DNA of 47,966 nucleotides from an uncultured Clostridia bacterium (GTDB taxonomy: Bacteria; Bacillota; Clostridia; TANB77; CAG-508). The notes under the pieces were generated by a model, which saw only the letters and a program-made list of their open reading frames with translations, searched no databases and was not told the origin of the DNA. The position numbers and the translations under genes were made by a program. The stretch covers positions 1 to 47,966 of the forward strand of contig CANRKA010000005.1 of NCBI GenBank assembly GCA_947631025.1. Reading direction: 5' to 3'. Positions within the stretch are counted from its first letter, which is position 1. Each line of letters begins with the position of its first letter. Shown in pieces: positions 1 to 9,300 of this stretch.

Positions 1-177
1 TCATCTCTTGTTTTTTACATTTAATTTTATTTCATACTTACATCAATTATAACATAATTTTCCAGTTATGAAAAGACTTTTTGTTAATTTTTTATTATAA
101 TTTGAAATTTGAAACTTGAAATTTAAATTTTCACTTCACGATTTTATAAATTTTATTTTTTATGTTTTTAAATTATT
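1..177. other. Non-coding left edge inside the mobile element
   Basis: No gene is visible here. A TATAAT box on the minus strand at 46-51 may be the -10 element of a promoter for a leftward gene beyond the window edge. No remnant of the PBP C-terminus is recognisable, so the second end of the inserted element must lie further left. Confidence 0.4.
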
Positions 178-1834
178 TTATATACATCTTTTAAATTCAT
201 CTTCAAACTTAAATTTTATAGTTATATTCCCATTTTCTTTTACATATATACAGTCTACTAATTCCATCATTATATCTCTTGATAACGCTGTAATTTTCTT
301 TTTTTCTTTGAACATATCTATCCATTTATTATTTGTAGTATTTTTAATTTTACGTTTTTTTGTTTCTATTTCTAAACTTTCAATATTTTGGTTTAGTCTT
401 TTTATATCATTTTCATATTTTCTTTTATATTCCAAATATTCATCTCTTGTTATATCTTCATTCTTCCAGTCTTCATAAAGTGTTCTTTTGAAATTTGAGA
501 TTTTGGAAATCTCATTTTGTTTCGCAATTATCATATTTTCCATGTTTTCACTTTTAATGTTTTGAAAACTGCTATCATTTATTTGCTTTACCATTTCTTC
601 TGTATCAATCAACAAATCAATATGTAAATTAATGGCCTTCAAAACTGCTTTTTCTAAATTTTCTTGTTTAATAGTATGTTTTGTACATAACTTATTAGAC
701 TTTTTTCTATATGTGCTACAAATATAATATTCATATTTATTTCCACTTTTGTTGGTACTACTTTTCTTATTCATTGCACGCCCACAATCGTTACACTTTA
801 GAAATCCCGCCCACACTGACAATTCCTTTGTTCTTTGTGATACTTTTATATCTCGTTTGCTTAATTCTTGTGCTTTTTCAAAAGTTTCTTTATCTATTAT
901 CGGCTCGTGAGTATTTGGAACGACAACCCATTCTTCTTTAGGAACTGTTTCTACTTTATGCACTTTATAACTTTTTGTCCTTCTTTTGCCTTGAACAGTA
1001 TTTCCAATATATACTTCATTTTTTAAAATATTTCGTATAGTAGAAGGTGTCCAAGTATATGTATCATCTTGTATTCCATAATTATTATAATTCTGCCTTA
1101 AGTCTAATTTCTTATGTCCAGTTGGATTTAAAATTCCTAAATTATTTAATTTATGGCAAATTGCTATCTTTCCCATTCCTAAATTAACGTACCAATCAAA
1201 TATTTTTCTTACAATATCTGCTGCAGGTTCATCTACAATAAGTTTATGTTTATCATTTGGATTTTTAATATAACCATAAGAAGGAAATGCACCTATAAAT
1301 TCTCCCTTTTTCTTTTTTCCATTTAAAGATGTTCTTATTTTTATTGATGTATCTCTTGCATATTCATCATTAATAAGATTTTTGAATGGTACTAAAATTG
1401 TATTTGTACTTGCAGGATTTTTAAAACTATCTACAAAATCATTAATGGCAATAAATCTTATATTAAATAATGGAAAAACTTGCTCAATATAGTTTCCTAC
1501 CTCTATGTAGTTTCTTCCAAGCCTTGATAAATCTTTTACAATAACACAATTAATATTTCCAATTTTCATATCTTTTAGTAGTCTTTGAAATGATGGTCTA
1601 TTAAAATCTGTTCCTGTAAATCCATCATCTATATAAGTATCATAAACTATTAAATCATCATGTTCTTCTACGAATTCATTTAATAATGTTTTTTGACTAG
1701 TTACACTATTGCTCTCTTGTTTTTCTTTTCCGCTTCTCTTCATCTTCTTGTGAAAGTCTAATGTATAATGCCACTGACCATATCTTTTTTTCAAATATAT
1801 TTTCATTAGAAGAATATTTTGATTTTCTTGCCAT
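178..1834 (-). CDS. Large serine recombinase (site-specific integrase/excisionase), read through a +1 shift
   Basis: About 551 residues if one C is skipped at the CGG codon in position 35. The segment before the shift carries the resolvase catalytic motif YIRLS with the nucleophile at Ser28. After the shift come the resolvase signature around residue 70 (DDGFTGTDFNRP) and KDLSRLGRN. A recombinase domain follows, then a zinc ribbon near 345-385 (CNDCG and a later C..C pair), and a coiled-coil-rich C-terminus. Such enzymes integrate and excise elements at att sites without host factors. An ATG at 1806 in the downstream frame would give a 542-residue protein without the catalytic serine, so the start at 1834 is preferred. 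An AGGAGG lies 13 bases upstream of it. The gene reads leftwards, away from the disrupted PBP gene. The family is certain; the TnpX/SpoIVCA-like subtype is inference. Confidence 0.88.
1729..1732 (-). other. +1 recoding site 1: AAG C GGA (recombinase)
   Basis: Codon 35 is CGG. Triplet reading ends at a TAG eight codons later. Skipping C gives Gly and joins the catalytic N-terminus to the rest of the recombinase. Glycine is plausible here, but this position is not strongly conserved. Confidence 0.85.
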
Positions 1835-1908
1835 TACTTTTCATTTTCCTCCTTCAAATCAAAATTACAAGTTTTTTTTTAAGTCAGTTTAGCGTGCTTT
1901 AAAATTTA

Positions 1909-2067
1909 TCAGTCTATTTTTAGCTTTTGTTTTAGAATATTTATCATACATTCATTAAAATTTTTATTAGTTTTAGTATATTCCATTGTAACAACTATAT
2001 TTTCTACATTTATTTGATATGGATTTTGAACTTTAGATAAATAATTTATAATTTTCTCATTTTTCAT
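1909..2067 (-). CDS. Small hypothetical protein of the mobile element (52 aa)
   Basis: This short ORF starts with MKNEKIINYL and ends with NILKQKLKID before a TGA. It lies between the recombinase start and the PBP junction on the same strand. An AAAGGA stands about 10 bases ahead of the ATG. The composition is polar, with no signal peptide, membrane segment or recognisable domain. Small ORFs next to large serine recombinases are common in integrative elements and sometimes act as directionality factors, but nothing in this sequence proves that role. It is real if it is co-transcribed with the recombinase. Confidence 0.55.
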   Translation of the reverse strand: MKNEKIINYLSKVQNPYQINVENIVVTMEYTKTNKNFNECMINILKQKLKID

Positions 2068-2094
2068 TGTTCATCATATCCTTTTAAACTTATT

Positions 2095-2135
2095 AAAATA
2101 TAATTTTAACTTTGTGTTGTTAAAATCGCCCACGC
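2095..2135. mobile_element. Probable right attachment junction of the serine-recombinase element
   Basis: The PBP reading frame follows its family up to GEGGHQGG and then changes to an unrelated tail (AWAILTTQS) and a stop. A SpoVD-type PBP would continue with the last helix of the transpeptidase domain. The small ORF and recombinase begin directly beyond. The crossover is therefore probably within the GGAGGTGC region on the minus strand. The other end of the element is not in the window, so exact att cores cannot be given. Confidence 0.6.
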
Positions 2136-3840
2136 ACCTCCTTGGTGTCCTCCTTCTCCTGTTGGATTATATAGTGTAACTAATACTACTACTTGTGGGT
2201 CTGTAATTGGTGCAACTCCTAAAAAAGATGTTACATATTTCCCTGTATTTATTCCATCTTCAGATGTTCCTGTTTTACCTCCTACCGTATAGCCTACAAC
2301 TCCGAGCATTTTTACCTGTTCCTTCATCTACAACAGATTGCATCATACTAAGCATTTTTTGTGATGTTTCTGTAGAAATTACTTGCTCTCCTTTTTTTAC
2401 TTCTATATCTTTTTTCTCTCCTGTTTTACTATCTATTATTTGTTTTACAACTCTTGGCTGAACTTTATAACCACCATTTGCTATGGAAGATACTGCTGTT
2501 ACAAGTTGTATTGGTGTTATCTCAAATCTTTGACCAAAACTTATTGTTGCAAGTTCTACTGGGCCAACCTTTTTTTCATCTAAGAATATTCCTTTTGCTT
2601 CTCCTGGAAGTTCTATTCCTGTTTTTTCAAGAAGTCCAAATCTATTTAAATATTCATAGTATTTTTGTACACCTATTTTCTGTCCTAATCCTATAAATAC
2701 AGGATTACAAGAATTCATTAACCCCTGTCTTAAACTTTCACTTCCATGTGGTCTGTAATATCTCCAACATTTTATTCTTACACCCGCAATTGTAATAGAT
2801 CCTGTACAGCAAAATTCTCCTTCATTGTCTGTATCTGTTATTCCTTCATTTAAAGCTGTAGAAGCTGTAATAAGCTTAAATGTTGAACCTGGTTCATATG
2901 TATCCGAAATAGCTTTATTTCTCCATAATGCTTGTAATCTTTTGTTTTTTTCTGCTTCATCTAAACTATCCCATACATCTATATCTTCTTGAATTGTAGA
3001 TTGAAATGGCATATTTAAATTAAAATTTGGATATGTTGCCATTGCAAGAACATCGCCTGTTTTAGGATTCATAATTACAATATTTCCACCATCTGTACAT
3101 TCATTATCTATACATGCATTTTCCAAATATTTTTCAGCAATTGATTGTATTGTCATATCTATAGAAAGTACTATATGATTGCCATCATCTGCTGGAACAT
3201 ATTCTTCTTTTATTTCAGATAATTCTCCTCCTGTTGCATCAGAAATCTTTTCTATTCTACCTGCTTTTCCTTTTAAAACTTCATCGTATTTTACTTCAAT
3301 TCCATTTAGTCCTTGATTATCCGAACCACAAAAACCTATAAATTGAGATGCTAAATTGTTATATGGATAATATCTTTTTGTATCTTCATCTATATTTATT
3401 CCAACCGTTATATTATTGTCTCTCATCCACCTTCTTAATTCATCTGTTTTTTCTTTTTCCATTTTTCTAACTATAGTTTCTATGGAGCTATTCTTTTTTA
3501 CTCTTTTAAGAACTTTATCATAATCTAATTCAAATATATCACTTAGCGCTCTTGCAACTTTTTCTTTATTTTCCTTTGCAATATTTGTTGGATTTACCGT
3601 TACTGTTTCTGCAGAAGAACTTATTGCAAGTACATTTTCCCCTGTTGCATCATAAATAATTCCTCTTTTGGGATTTACTGCTCTTTCTAAACTTTGTTGC
3701 TCATATGCTTTAGCTTGCAGTTCGCCTCCTTGTATAAATTGTATATAAGCAATATGTAACAATAATGCAATCATTAATATTATTGCAATAATTAAAACCC
3801 ACCTAATTCTTTTTTTAGTTTTTATTGAAACTGCGCGCAT
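2106..3840 (-). CDS. Class B penicillin-binding protein (SpoVD/FtsI type), +1 shift, 3' end replaced by a mobile element
   Basis: This is a D,D-transpeptidase that cross-links peptidoglycan at the septum or in the spore cortex. It has an N-terminal membrane anchor (about 14-35), a PBP dimerisation region, and the active-site motifs STFK (about 320), SCN (about 375) and KTGT (about 521). Codon 513 is CGG. Skipping its C joins GKNA to G-VVGYTVGGKTGT and gives 577 residues. The end is abnormal: after GEGGHQGG the last helix of the transpeptidase fold, and any PASTA domain, are missing. The frame closes in foreign sequence at the edge of the recombinase element. It is the last gene of an mraZ-rsmH-ftsL-pbp cluster. 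A start at 3840 is the only sensible choice; the SD-like GGGGG lies in the arm of a hairpin. FtsI versus SpoVD cannot be settled. Confidence 0.85.
2301..2304 (-). other. +1 recoding site 2: GCT C GGA (PBP)
   Basis: Codon 513 is CGG. Triplet reading gives eight aberrant residues and a stop just before the KTGT motif. Skipping C gives Gly and enters the frame that encodes VVGYTVGGKTGTSED. Confidence 0.9.
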
Positions 3841-3841
3841 T

Positions 3842-3884
3842 AAAAAACCCCCAATTCTCTATATTTAATTATATAGATTTGGGG
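3842..3884 (-). terminator. Terminator-like hairpin flush against the PBP start codon
   Basis: Inverted arms CCCCAAATCTATAT and ATATAGAGAATTGGGG flank an AT loop and are followed on the minus strand by six T residues, one A and the ATG of the PBP. The GGGGG of the 3' arm is the only SD-like sequence. The structure could therefore terminate transcription leaving the ftsL-like gene and also mask the PBP ribosome-binding site. The opposite strand also ends in a T run. Confidence 0.6.
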
Positions 3885-3987
3885 ATTTTTTATGACTTTC
3901 ATTTTTTATTAATTATAGAACCTTAAAAATAAAATATTTATAAAAAGTATAAACTATTTTTTTATAAAATGTAAGGTAAATCTTCTT

Positions 3988-4503
3988 TTATTTTCCTAAT
4001 AATGTACTTACTATATTTTTTATCCAATTTGGTTTTTCAGTTTTTATAGCAATATCTTCAACAGATGGTTCTATATAATCTTTTTTTGGTAAGCTAACAT
4101 ATACTTTTTGGTTATTATTTAATTTTTGCATTCCTAATTGTTCTTCAGCTTCTTTTTCTATAGTTGTTAAATTTATACTGCTTTCTATATTTACTTCTAA
4201 TTGTTCATTTTCTTTTTGAATTGCTGCAAGATTACTCTTTAGATTTCTAACTTCTGTAAATTGTTCTGTAATTTGTGAATTTCTGTAACTTATGACTAAT
4301 AACATACCAAACACAATTGAAACCCACAATATAGCATTTCTCTTTATTTTCTTTCCATTTTTTATATTTTTATAATTTTCTTTATATTGCTTTTCTGTTT
4401 GTTGTTTTTTTACTTTTCTATTTTTGGATTTTCTAGGTTTATATTCTGGTTCTAATTTTCTTGGACTTGTTTCGTATTGGTAACGATTATACCCTTTAGC
4501 CAT
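3988..4503 (-). CDS. ftsL: FtsL/DivIC-like septum protein
   Basis: A 171-residue bitopic protein. A highly basic cytoplasmic N-terminus of about 50 residues is followed by one membrane segment (about 54-72) and a short coiled coil with repeated Leu/Ile/Glu spacing (about 80-125). This topology and its place between rsmH and a class B PBP fit FtsL, which bridges the FtsQ/DivIB and FtsI/FtsW divisome modules. Sequence conservation in this family is weak, so the call rests on topology and context. The start at 4503 has a strong GAGGTGA ahead of it. The gene lies 23 bases after rsmH, so the two are probably co-transcribed. The terminator-like hairpin before the PBP follows it. Confidence 0.7.
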   Translation of the reverse strand: MAKGYNRYQYETSPRKLEPEYKPRKSKNRKVKKQQTEKQYKENYKNIKNGKKIKRNAILWVSIVFGMLLVISYRNSQITEQFTEVRNLKSNLAAIQKENEQLEVNIESSINLTTIEKEAEEQLGMQKLNNNQKVYVSLPKKDYIEPSVEDIAIKTEKPNWIKNIVSTLLGK

Positions 4504-4526
4504 AAGTTACTCACCTCCTCTTTTGT

Positions 4527-5457
4527 TTATCTTCTTTCGAAAATTCTTAGTTTTGCACTCTTACTTCTAGAATTTTCTTCTTGTTCTTCTTTTGTAGCAG
4601 TTATTGGTTTTTTATTTATAATTTTTCCAAAAGATACATTATTGCATACACAATAAGGTAAATCTTTTGGACATGTGCATCTTCCTTCTGCTTCAACATA
4701 AGCTTTTTTTACAGCTCTATCTTCTAAAGAATGAAATGTTATTATACAAAGTCTTCCACCTTTTTTTAATATTTTTATACATGATAAAACTGTATTATAT
4801 AATGGTTTAATTTCGTTATTTACTTCTATTCTAATGGCTTGAAATGTTCTTTTTGCTGGATGTCCATCTTTCTTCTTAGAAAAAGGAATAGATTTTTCTA
4901 TAATATCTACTAATTCTTTGGTTGTTGTTATTTGTTTTTCTTTTCTTGCTATACATATATTTTTTGCAATAACTCTAGAAAATCTTTCTTCACCATATTC
5001 ATAGATTATATTTGCTAAATCTTTTTCAGTATATGTATTTATTACTTCTTTGGCTGTTAAATTTTGCGTTTTATCCATTCTCATATCTAATTCATTTTCG
5101 CCTAAGTAACTAAATCCTCTATTTTTTTCATCTAATTGATATGAAGAAACACCTAAATCTAACAATATTCCATCAACTTCGCTAATTCCTAAATTGTTTA
5201 AAATATTATTTATATCATCATGATTTCCATGAATGTATTTTACATTTTTATAATCACTTAACCTTTGTTTTGCAGCAGCTAAGGCTTCTTCGTCTCTATC
5301 TATGCCAATAAGCATTCCGATTATTTGATAATGATTTTACTATTTGACTACTATGCCCCGCTCCTCCTAAAGTTCCATCTACATATATTCCGTTTTGTTT
5401 GATATTAAGACCTTTAATACATTCTTTAAGTAAAACCGGGTTATGCTTAAATACCAT
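4527..5457 (-). CDS. rsmH: 16S rRNA (cytosine1402-N4)-methyltransferase RsmH, +1 shift
   Basis: RsmH (MraW) methylates N4 of C1402 of 16S rRNA using SAM in the ribosomal P-site region. The start at 5457 has GGAGG 4 bases upstream. The N-terminal part carries the family opening [10 protein letters not shown] and the SAM loop [11 protein letters not shown] (about 29-39). Codon 47 is CGG. Skipping C yields [12 protein letters not shown], the conserved strand that binds the SAM ribose. The total is 309 residues, the normal length. Downstream motifs include [15 protein letters not shown] and the C-terminal FHSLEDR. Without the shift the ribosome would stop at about residue 53. It lies between mraZ and ftsL as in most Firmicutes. 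Confidence 0.93.
5316..5319 (-). other. +1 recoding site 3: AAT C GGA (rsmH)
   Basis: Codon 47 is CGG; triplet reading stops six codons later. Skipping C gives Gly-Met-Leu-Ile-Gly-Ile-Asp, matching the usual G-x-LIGID segment of RsmH. Confidence 0.92.
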
Positions 5458-5496
5458 TATTCCTCCATAATTTATATACTTTTAAAATAGCTCAAA

Positions 5497-5520
5497 CAGT
5501 TGGTATTATAATACCAACTG
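5497..5520. repeat. Perfect 24-bp palindrome upstream of rsmH
   Basis: CAGTTGGTATTA followed by its exact reverse complement TAATACCAACTG, about 40 bases before the rsmH start. It could be an operator for a dimeric regulator, a cruciform, or a small hairpin in the mraZ-rsmH transcript. No second copy was found in the window. Confidence 0.6.
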
Positions 5521-5621
5521 TCATTCATCATTTGTAATACTTTATCTTTTGAATTTTATTATTTTTACTTTTGTATTTTAGAAATTCTTTTGTATACAGA
5601 AAATCTTTAGTTTTAATTTTT

Positions 5622-5656
5622 TTGTAGGAGTGAATGTAGAAAATTCACTCCTACAA
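5622..5656. repeat. Intergenic hairpin element (14-bp stem)
   Basis: Arms TTGTAGGAGTGAAT and ATTCACTCCTACAA with a 7-base loop in the unusually long (296-base) gap between mraZ and rsmH. There is no convincing U-tract in the mraZ-to-rsmH direction. Its GTAGG.G-type arms resemble the hairpin at 21929-21980, so it may belong to a dispersed REP/MITE-like class. Apart from this and the palindrome at 5497, I see nothing else in 5458-5753. Confidence 0.55.
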
Positions 5657-5753
5657 TTAATCTTTTGTATATTTTTTAATTTTATCTTTTGTAAATTTTG
5701 TCCTTTGTATTTTAAGACTTTTTCTTTAGTGTATTTATATAAACTTTTGCAAG

Positions 5754-6185
5754 TTATATACCAATCATATCCATATTTTCTGCAATTTCATCTGCAGAAC
5801 TACTTTCTTGTTTGCTATACTCATGCCATTTTTCTTTATTCCAAAGTTCAATTCTGGTTCCTACACCAATAATTACAACTTCCTTTTCTAAGCTTCCTGC
5901 TTCTCTTAAGTTACTTGCAATTAGGAAACGACCTTGTTTATCTATTTCGCATTCCATTGCTCCAGATAAGAAAAATCTAACAAAATTTCTAGCATTTTTT
6001 TGTGTTAGTGGAAGAGTTTTAAGTTTTTCTTCGAAGTTTGCCCATTCTTTTTGTGAAAATCCAAATAAACATCCATCTAGACCTTTAGTTATAACAAACT
6101 TTTCACCAATATCTTCTCTAAGCTTTGCAGGCATTATTAATCTACCTTTTGTATCAAGAGAATGTTCATATTCACCAATAAGCAC
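5754..6185 (-). CDS. mraZ: Transcriptional regulator MraZ
   Basis: MraZ, 143 residues, is the AbrB-fold repressor/activator of the division and cell-wall cluster. It has two SpoVT/AbrB-like halves: the first opens with GEYEHSLDTKGRLIMPAKLR (residues 4-23) and the second contains CEIDKQGRFLIASNLRE (about 80-96). The start codon is GTG at 6185, supported by AGAGAGGTG 7 bases upstream. It is the first gene of the cluster, with its own promoter and three GTGG repeats just upstream that probably mediate autoregulation. A 296-base gap with two inverted repeats separates it from rsmH, which is longer than usual. No unusual codons. Confidence 0.95.
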   Translation of the reverse strand: MLIGEYEHSLDTKGRLIMPAKLREDIGEKFVITKGLDGCLFGFSQKEWANFEEKLKTLPLTQKNARNFVRFFLSGAMECEIDKQGRFLIASNLREAGSLEKEVVIIGVGTRIELWNKEKWHEYSKQESSSADEIAENMDMIGI

Positions 6186-6212
6186 TTCTTTTCACCTCTC
6201 TTCATTTTTATT

Positions 6213-6236
6213 CCACTTTGTACCACTTCTCTCCAC
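6213..6236 (-). promoter_or_regulatory. Probable MraZ operator: three GTGG repeats at 10-bp spacing
   Basis: On the minus strand GTGG occurs at 6236-6233, 6226-6223 and 6216-6213, exactly 10 bp apart, between the promoter and the mraZ RBS. MraZ is known to bind tandem TGGGN-type repeats separated by 5 bp, so this is very likely its autoregulatory site. Confidence 0.75.
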
Positions 6237-6245
6237 TTCACCTAG

Positions 6246-6274
6246 ATTTTAATATAAAATAAAATAAAATGCAA
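6246..6274 (-). promoter_or_regulatory. mraZ promoter
   Basis: Minus-strand TTGCAT (6274-6269) and TAAAAT (6251-6246) with a 17-bp spacer, just upstream of the GTGG repeats and the mraZ start. Confidence 0.65.
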
Positions 6275-6301
6275 TACCTTTTTTAAAATTTTTTAAAATA
6301 A

Positions 6302-6335
6302 TAAAAAAAAATTAGGTCGCTTTAAATAGCGACCC
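6302..6335 (-). terminator. Terminator of the giant glucan synthase-like gene
   Basis: Minus-strand stem GGTCGCT/AGCGACC with a short AT loop, followed by AATTTTTTTTT. It lies just past the stop at 6362. The hairpin at 33820-33845 has almost the same sequence. Confidence 0.75.
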
Positions 6336-6361
6336 TTACCTTACTTTTTATTAATGATATT

Positions 6362-9300
6362 TTACATTAAAATTTCTACTTCATTTATGCCTCCATTGTC
6401 TTGTAGTTTTATTTCCTTTTCTTCTATTTCATTACCATTAAATATAAACTTTTCAACCCCTGTATTTTTTGCATTTGGATTTTTTATTTTAATATTATAA
6501 ATACTATTTTTAAATTTATATTGAATGCTATATTCTTTCCATTCTTTCGGTATACAAGGTTCTACATATAAATAAATTGAATTTTCTGGAATTTCTTCTT
6601 GCAATTTGCTTCTTATTCTTAATCCTAATATATATTCAATTCCTAGTTTATACATCCAGCTACTTGAACCTGTATACCATGTCCATCCACCTCTACCTGC
6701 TAAATTTTCTGCTCCATATATATCTGCTGAAATTACATATGGTTCAACTTTATATTTCTGAGCAGTTTCCTTTGTTCTTGAATGCTCTATTGGATTTATC
6801 ATTCTAAAAAATTCTGCTACCTTATCTCCAAACCCTAACATTGCTTCTGCTATAATTGCCCATATTGCACCATGTGTGTATTGTCCTCCATTTTCTCTAA
6901 CTCCTGGCAGATATGCTTTAATATATCCTGGTTCTAATTTGCTTTTATTAAATGGTGGATCTAACAGTTTTATTATTCCATTTTCTTTATCAACTAAATG
7001 TGTTTCCAAGCTTTCCATTGAAATATACTTTTTATCATTATCTGCTGCATTTGATATTACTCCCCAACTTTGACTTATTCCGTCTATTCTACATTCTTCA
7101 TTTTCTATACTACCTAATATTTCTCCATCATCCATAAAGGCTCTTTTATACCATCTTCCATCCCAGGCATTGGAATTAAGTGATTTTTTTAAATTTTGCA
7201 TTACATTTCTGTAGTTTATAATTTTATTTTGAATATTAGAGACTAAATCTGAGTGATTAATATTTTCTGTTTCTAAATTTTCAACTTCTAATTTCTTAAG
7301 CTTAGCCTCTAAAATTTTAGTAAATCTGTCTAGAATATTATACAAGAAAAATCCAAGCCATACACTTTCGCCTTTTCCCTTTATTCCGACTTCTGAAAAG
7401 CCATCGTTCCAATCTCCACTTCCTATTTTAGGGAGTCCATTTTCGCCAAAATTTAAACTTTTATCTATTGCTCTTATACAATGTTCATAAATTGGACCCT
7501 TTTTATCAGATGCTAAATATCTTTCATACCTTTCATTAACACCGTCTGGCAAAACCTCTCCATCTAAATATGAAGTTTCAATATCTAATAGTCCTATATC
7601 TCCTGTAGTTTCTATATATTCTTCAATTATATATACTAACCATAATAAATCATCAGAAAATCTTGTACGTATTCCTCTTTGAGTAAATTCATGCCACCAA
7701 TGAAGTACATCGCCTTCAACAAACTGATGCTCAGCATTTTTTAAAATTTGATTTCTTATAATATTTGGTTTTATATATTTAAAACTTAAAGTGTCTTGAA
7801 GTTGGTCTCTATAGCCTATTGCTCCTCCAGATTGGTAATATCCTGTTTTTGCGTATAATCTACATGCTAAAGTTTGATACAATAGCCATCCATTTAACAA
7901 TAAATTCATAGATTCAACTGGTGTATTAACTTGTATTGTACTTATTAATTTGTTCCATTTATTTTTAATATTTTTTAATTCTTCTTTACATTTGTTTATA
8001 TTTGTATATTTATATACCATATTTTTTATTTCAATTTCATTTTTTTCTTCTCCTAATAATAAAGAAATTTCCTTTTCTTCATATGGTGCTAATTTTATTT
8101 CTACTTCTATTGCTGCACACGAATTATTACCTAATCCAGATTCATTATCTAATTTTAATTTATACATTGCATCTGGATTTACAATATTGCCGCTTCCAAT
8201 AAAACTTGTTTTATTTCCTGTAAAAGATTTAATAGTTTCACTTATAGCTATATAAGCTGTTTCACTTTTTTTCTCTAAATAATATAAATTATTCATAAAT
8301 ATAATATTATTTTCTTTTTTTATGCTAATATTTCCATTTGTCTTTAATTCGTCCTCACCCAAAACAGGTTTAACATAGTAAATAAGCTTTATTTTTTTTG
8401 GCATAGCAAGTGTGTTTTTAAGTGTTAATATATTTACTTTAATACTATCTTTTTCTGGAACAAAAACTTCTAATTTTTGATTTATTCCTAAACTAAAGTG
8501 TTCATATTTTGCATATCCAAACCCATAAGTTACAAAATAATCATTATTATCTGGAGTAGGTCTTGCTCCTAAAGACCAATACTTTCCTGTTTCTAAATCT
8601 TTTAAATATATTATCTCAGAAGGAATATCTTGAGAAGGATTATTATTCCATGCTGTAAGTCTATTTAACCTACTATTTTCTTTCCAAGTATACCCACCTT
8701 GTCCCTCTGTTACAAGTGTTCCAAAATTTTCATTTGCAATAACATGGCTCCACGTTGTAGGTAAATTATTATCTTTATTTACTTTTATAATATATTCATT
8801 ACCATCTTTTGAAAAAGCTCCATATTCATTATAATATTTTAAATTTTCTATTGTATCTATAGTTTCTAATTCATTTGTTCTTATAGTTTCATTTTCTAAA
8901 ACAATCTTTTCTGGTTCTTCTTGTCCAATATTTTTTAGACTGTTTATATATTCTTCTTCTATATCTTTTAGTTGACTTTTTAAATTTCCTAAATGACTAT
9001 CTATTATTACATTTGCTGTAAATTCTAATAACTGCAAATCGTGTTTTGAAATTTCATCTGCAAATATAGTAAATATTCCACCTTTAACATTTTTCAAGTA
9101 GCTTAATTGACTATTTAAAATACAATTTTCTATTTCTTCTCCAACATATGAATTATAATTATACTTTTCTTCATTTAAAATAATTAATTCCATAAAAATA
9201 TTTTTTATTCTTAAATATTCATATGCTTTTAAAATCTCAGTTAGTACATAGCTATCGTTTAGTTCTTTAACCTTTATAAGAAGTATTGGAAAATCACCTG

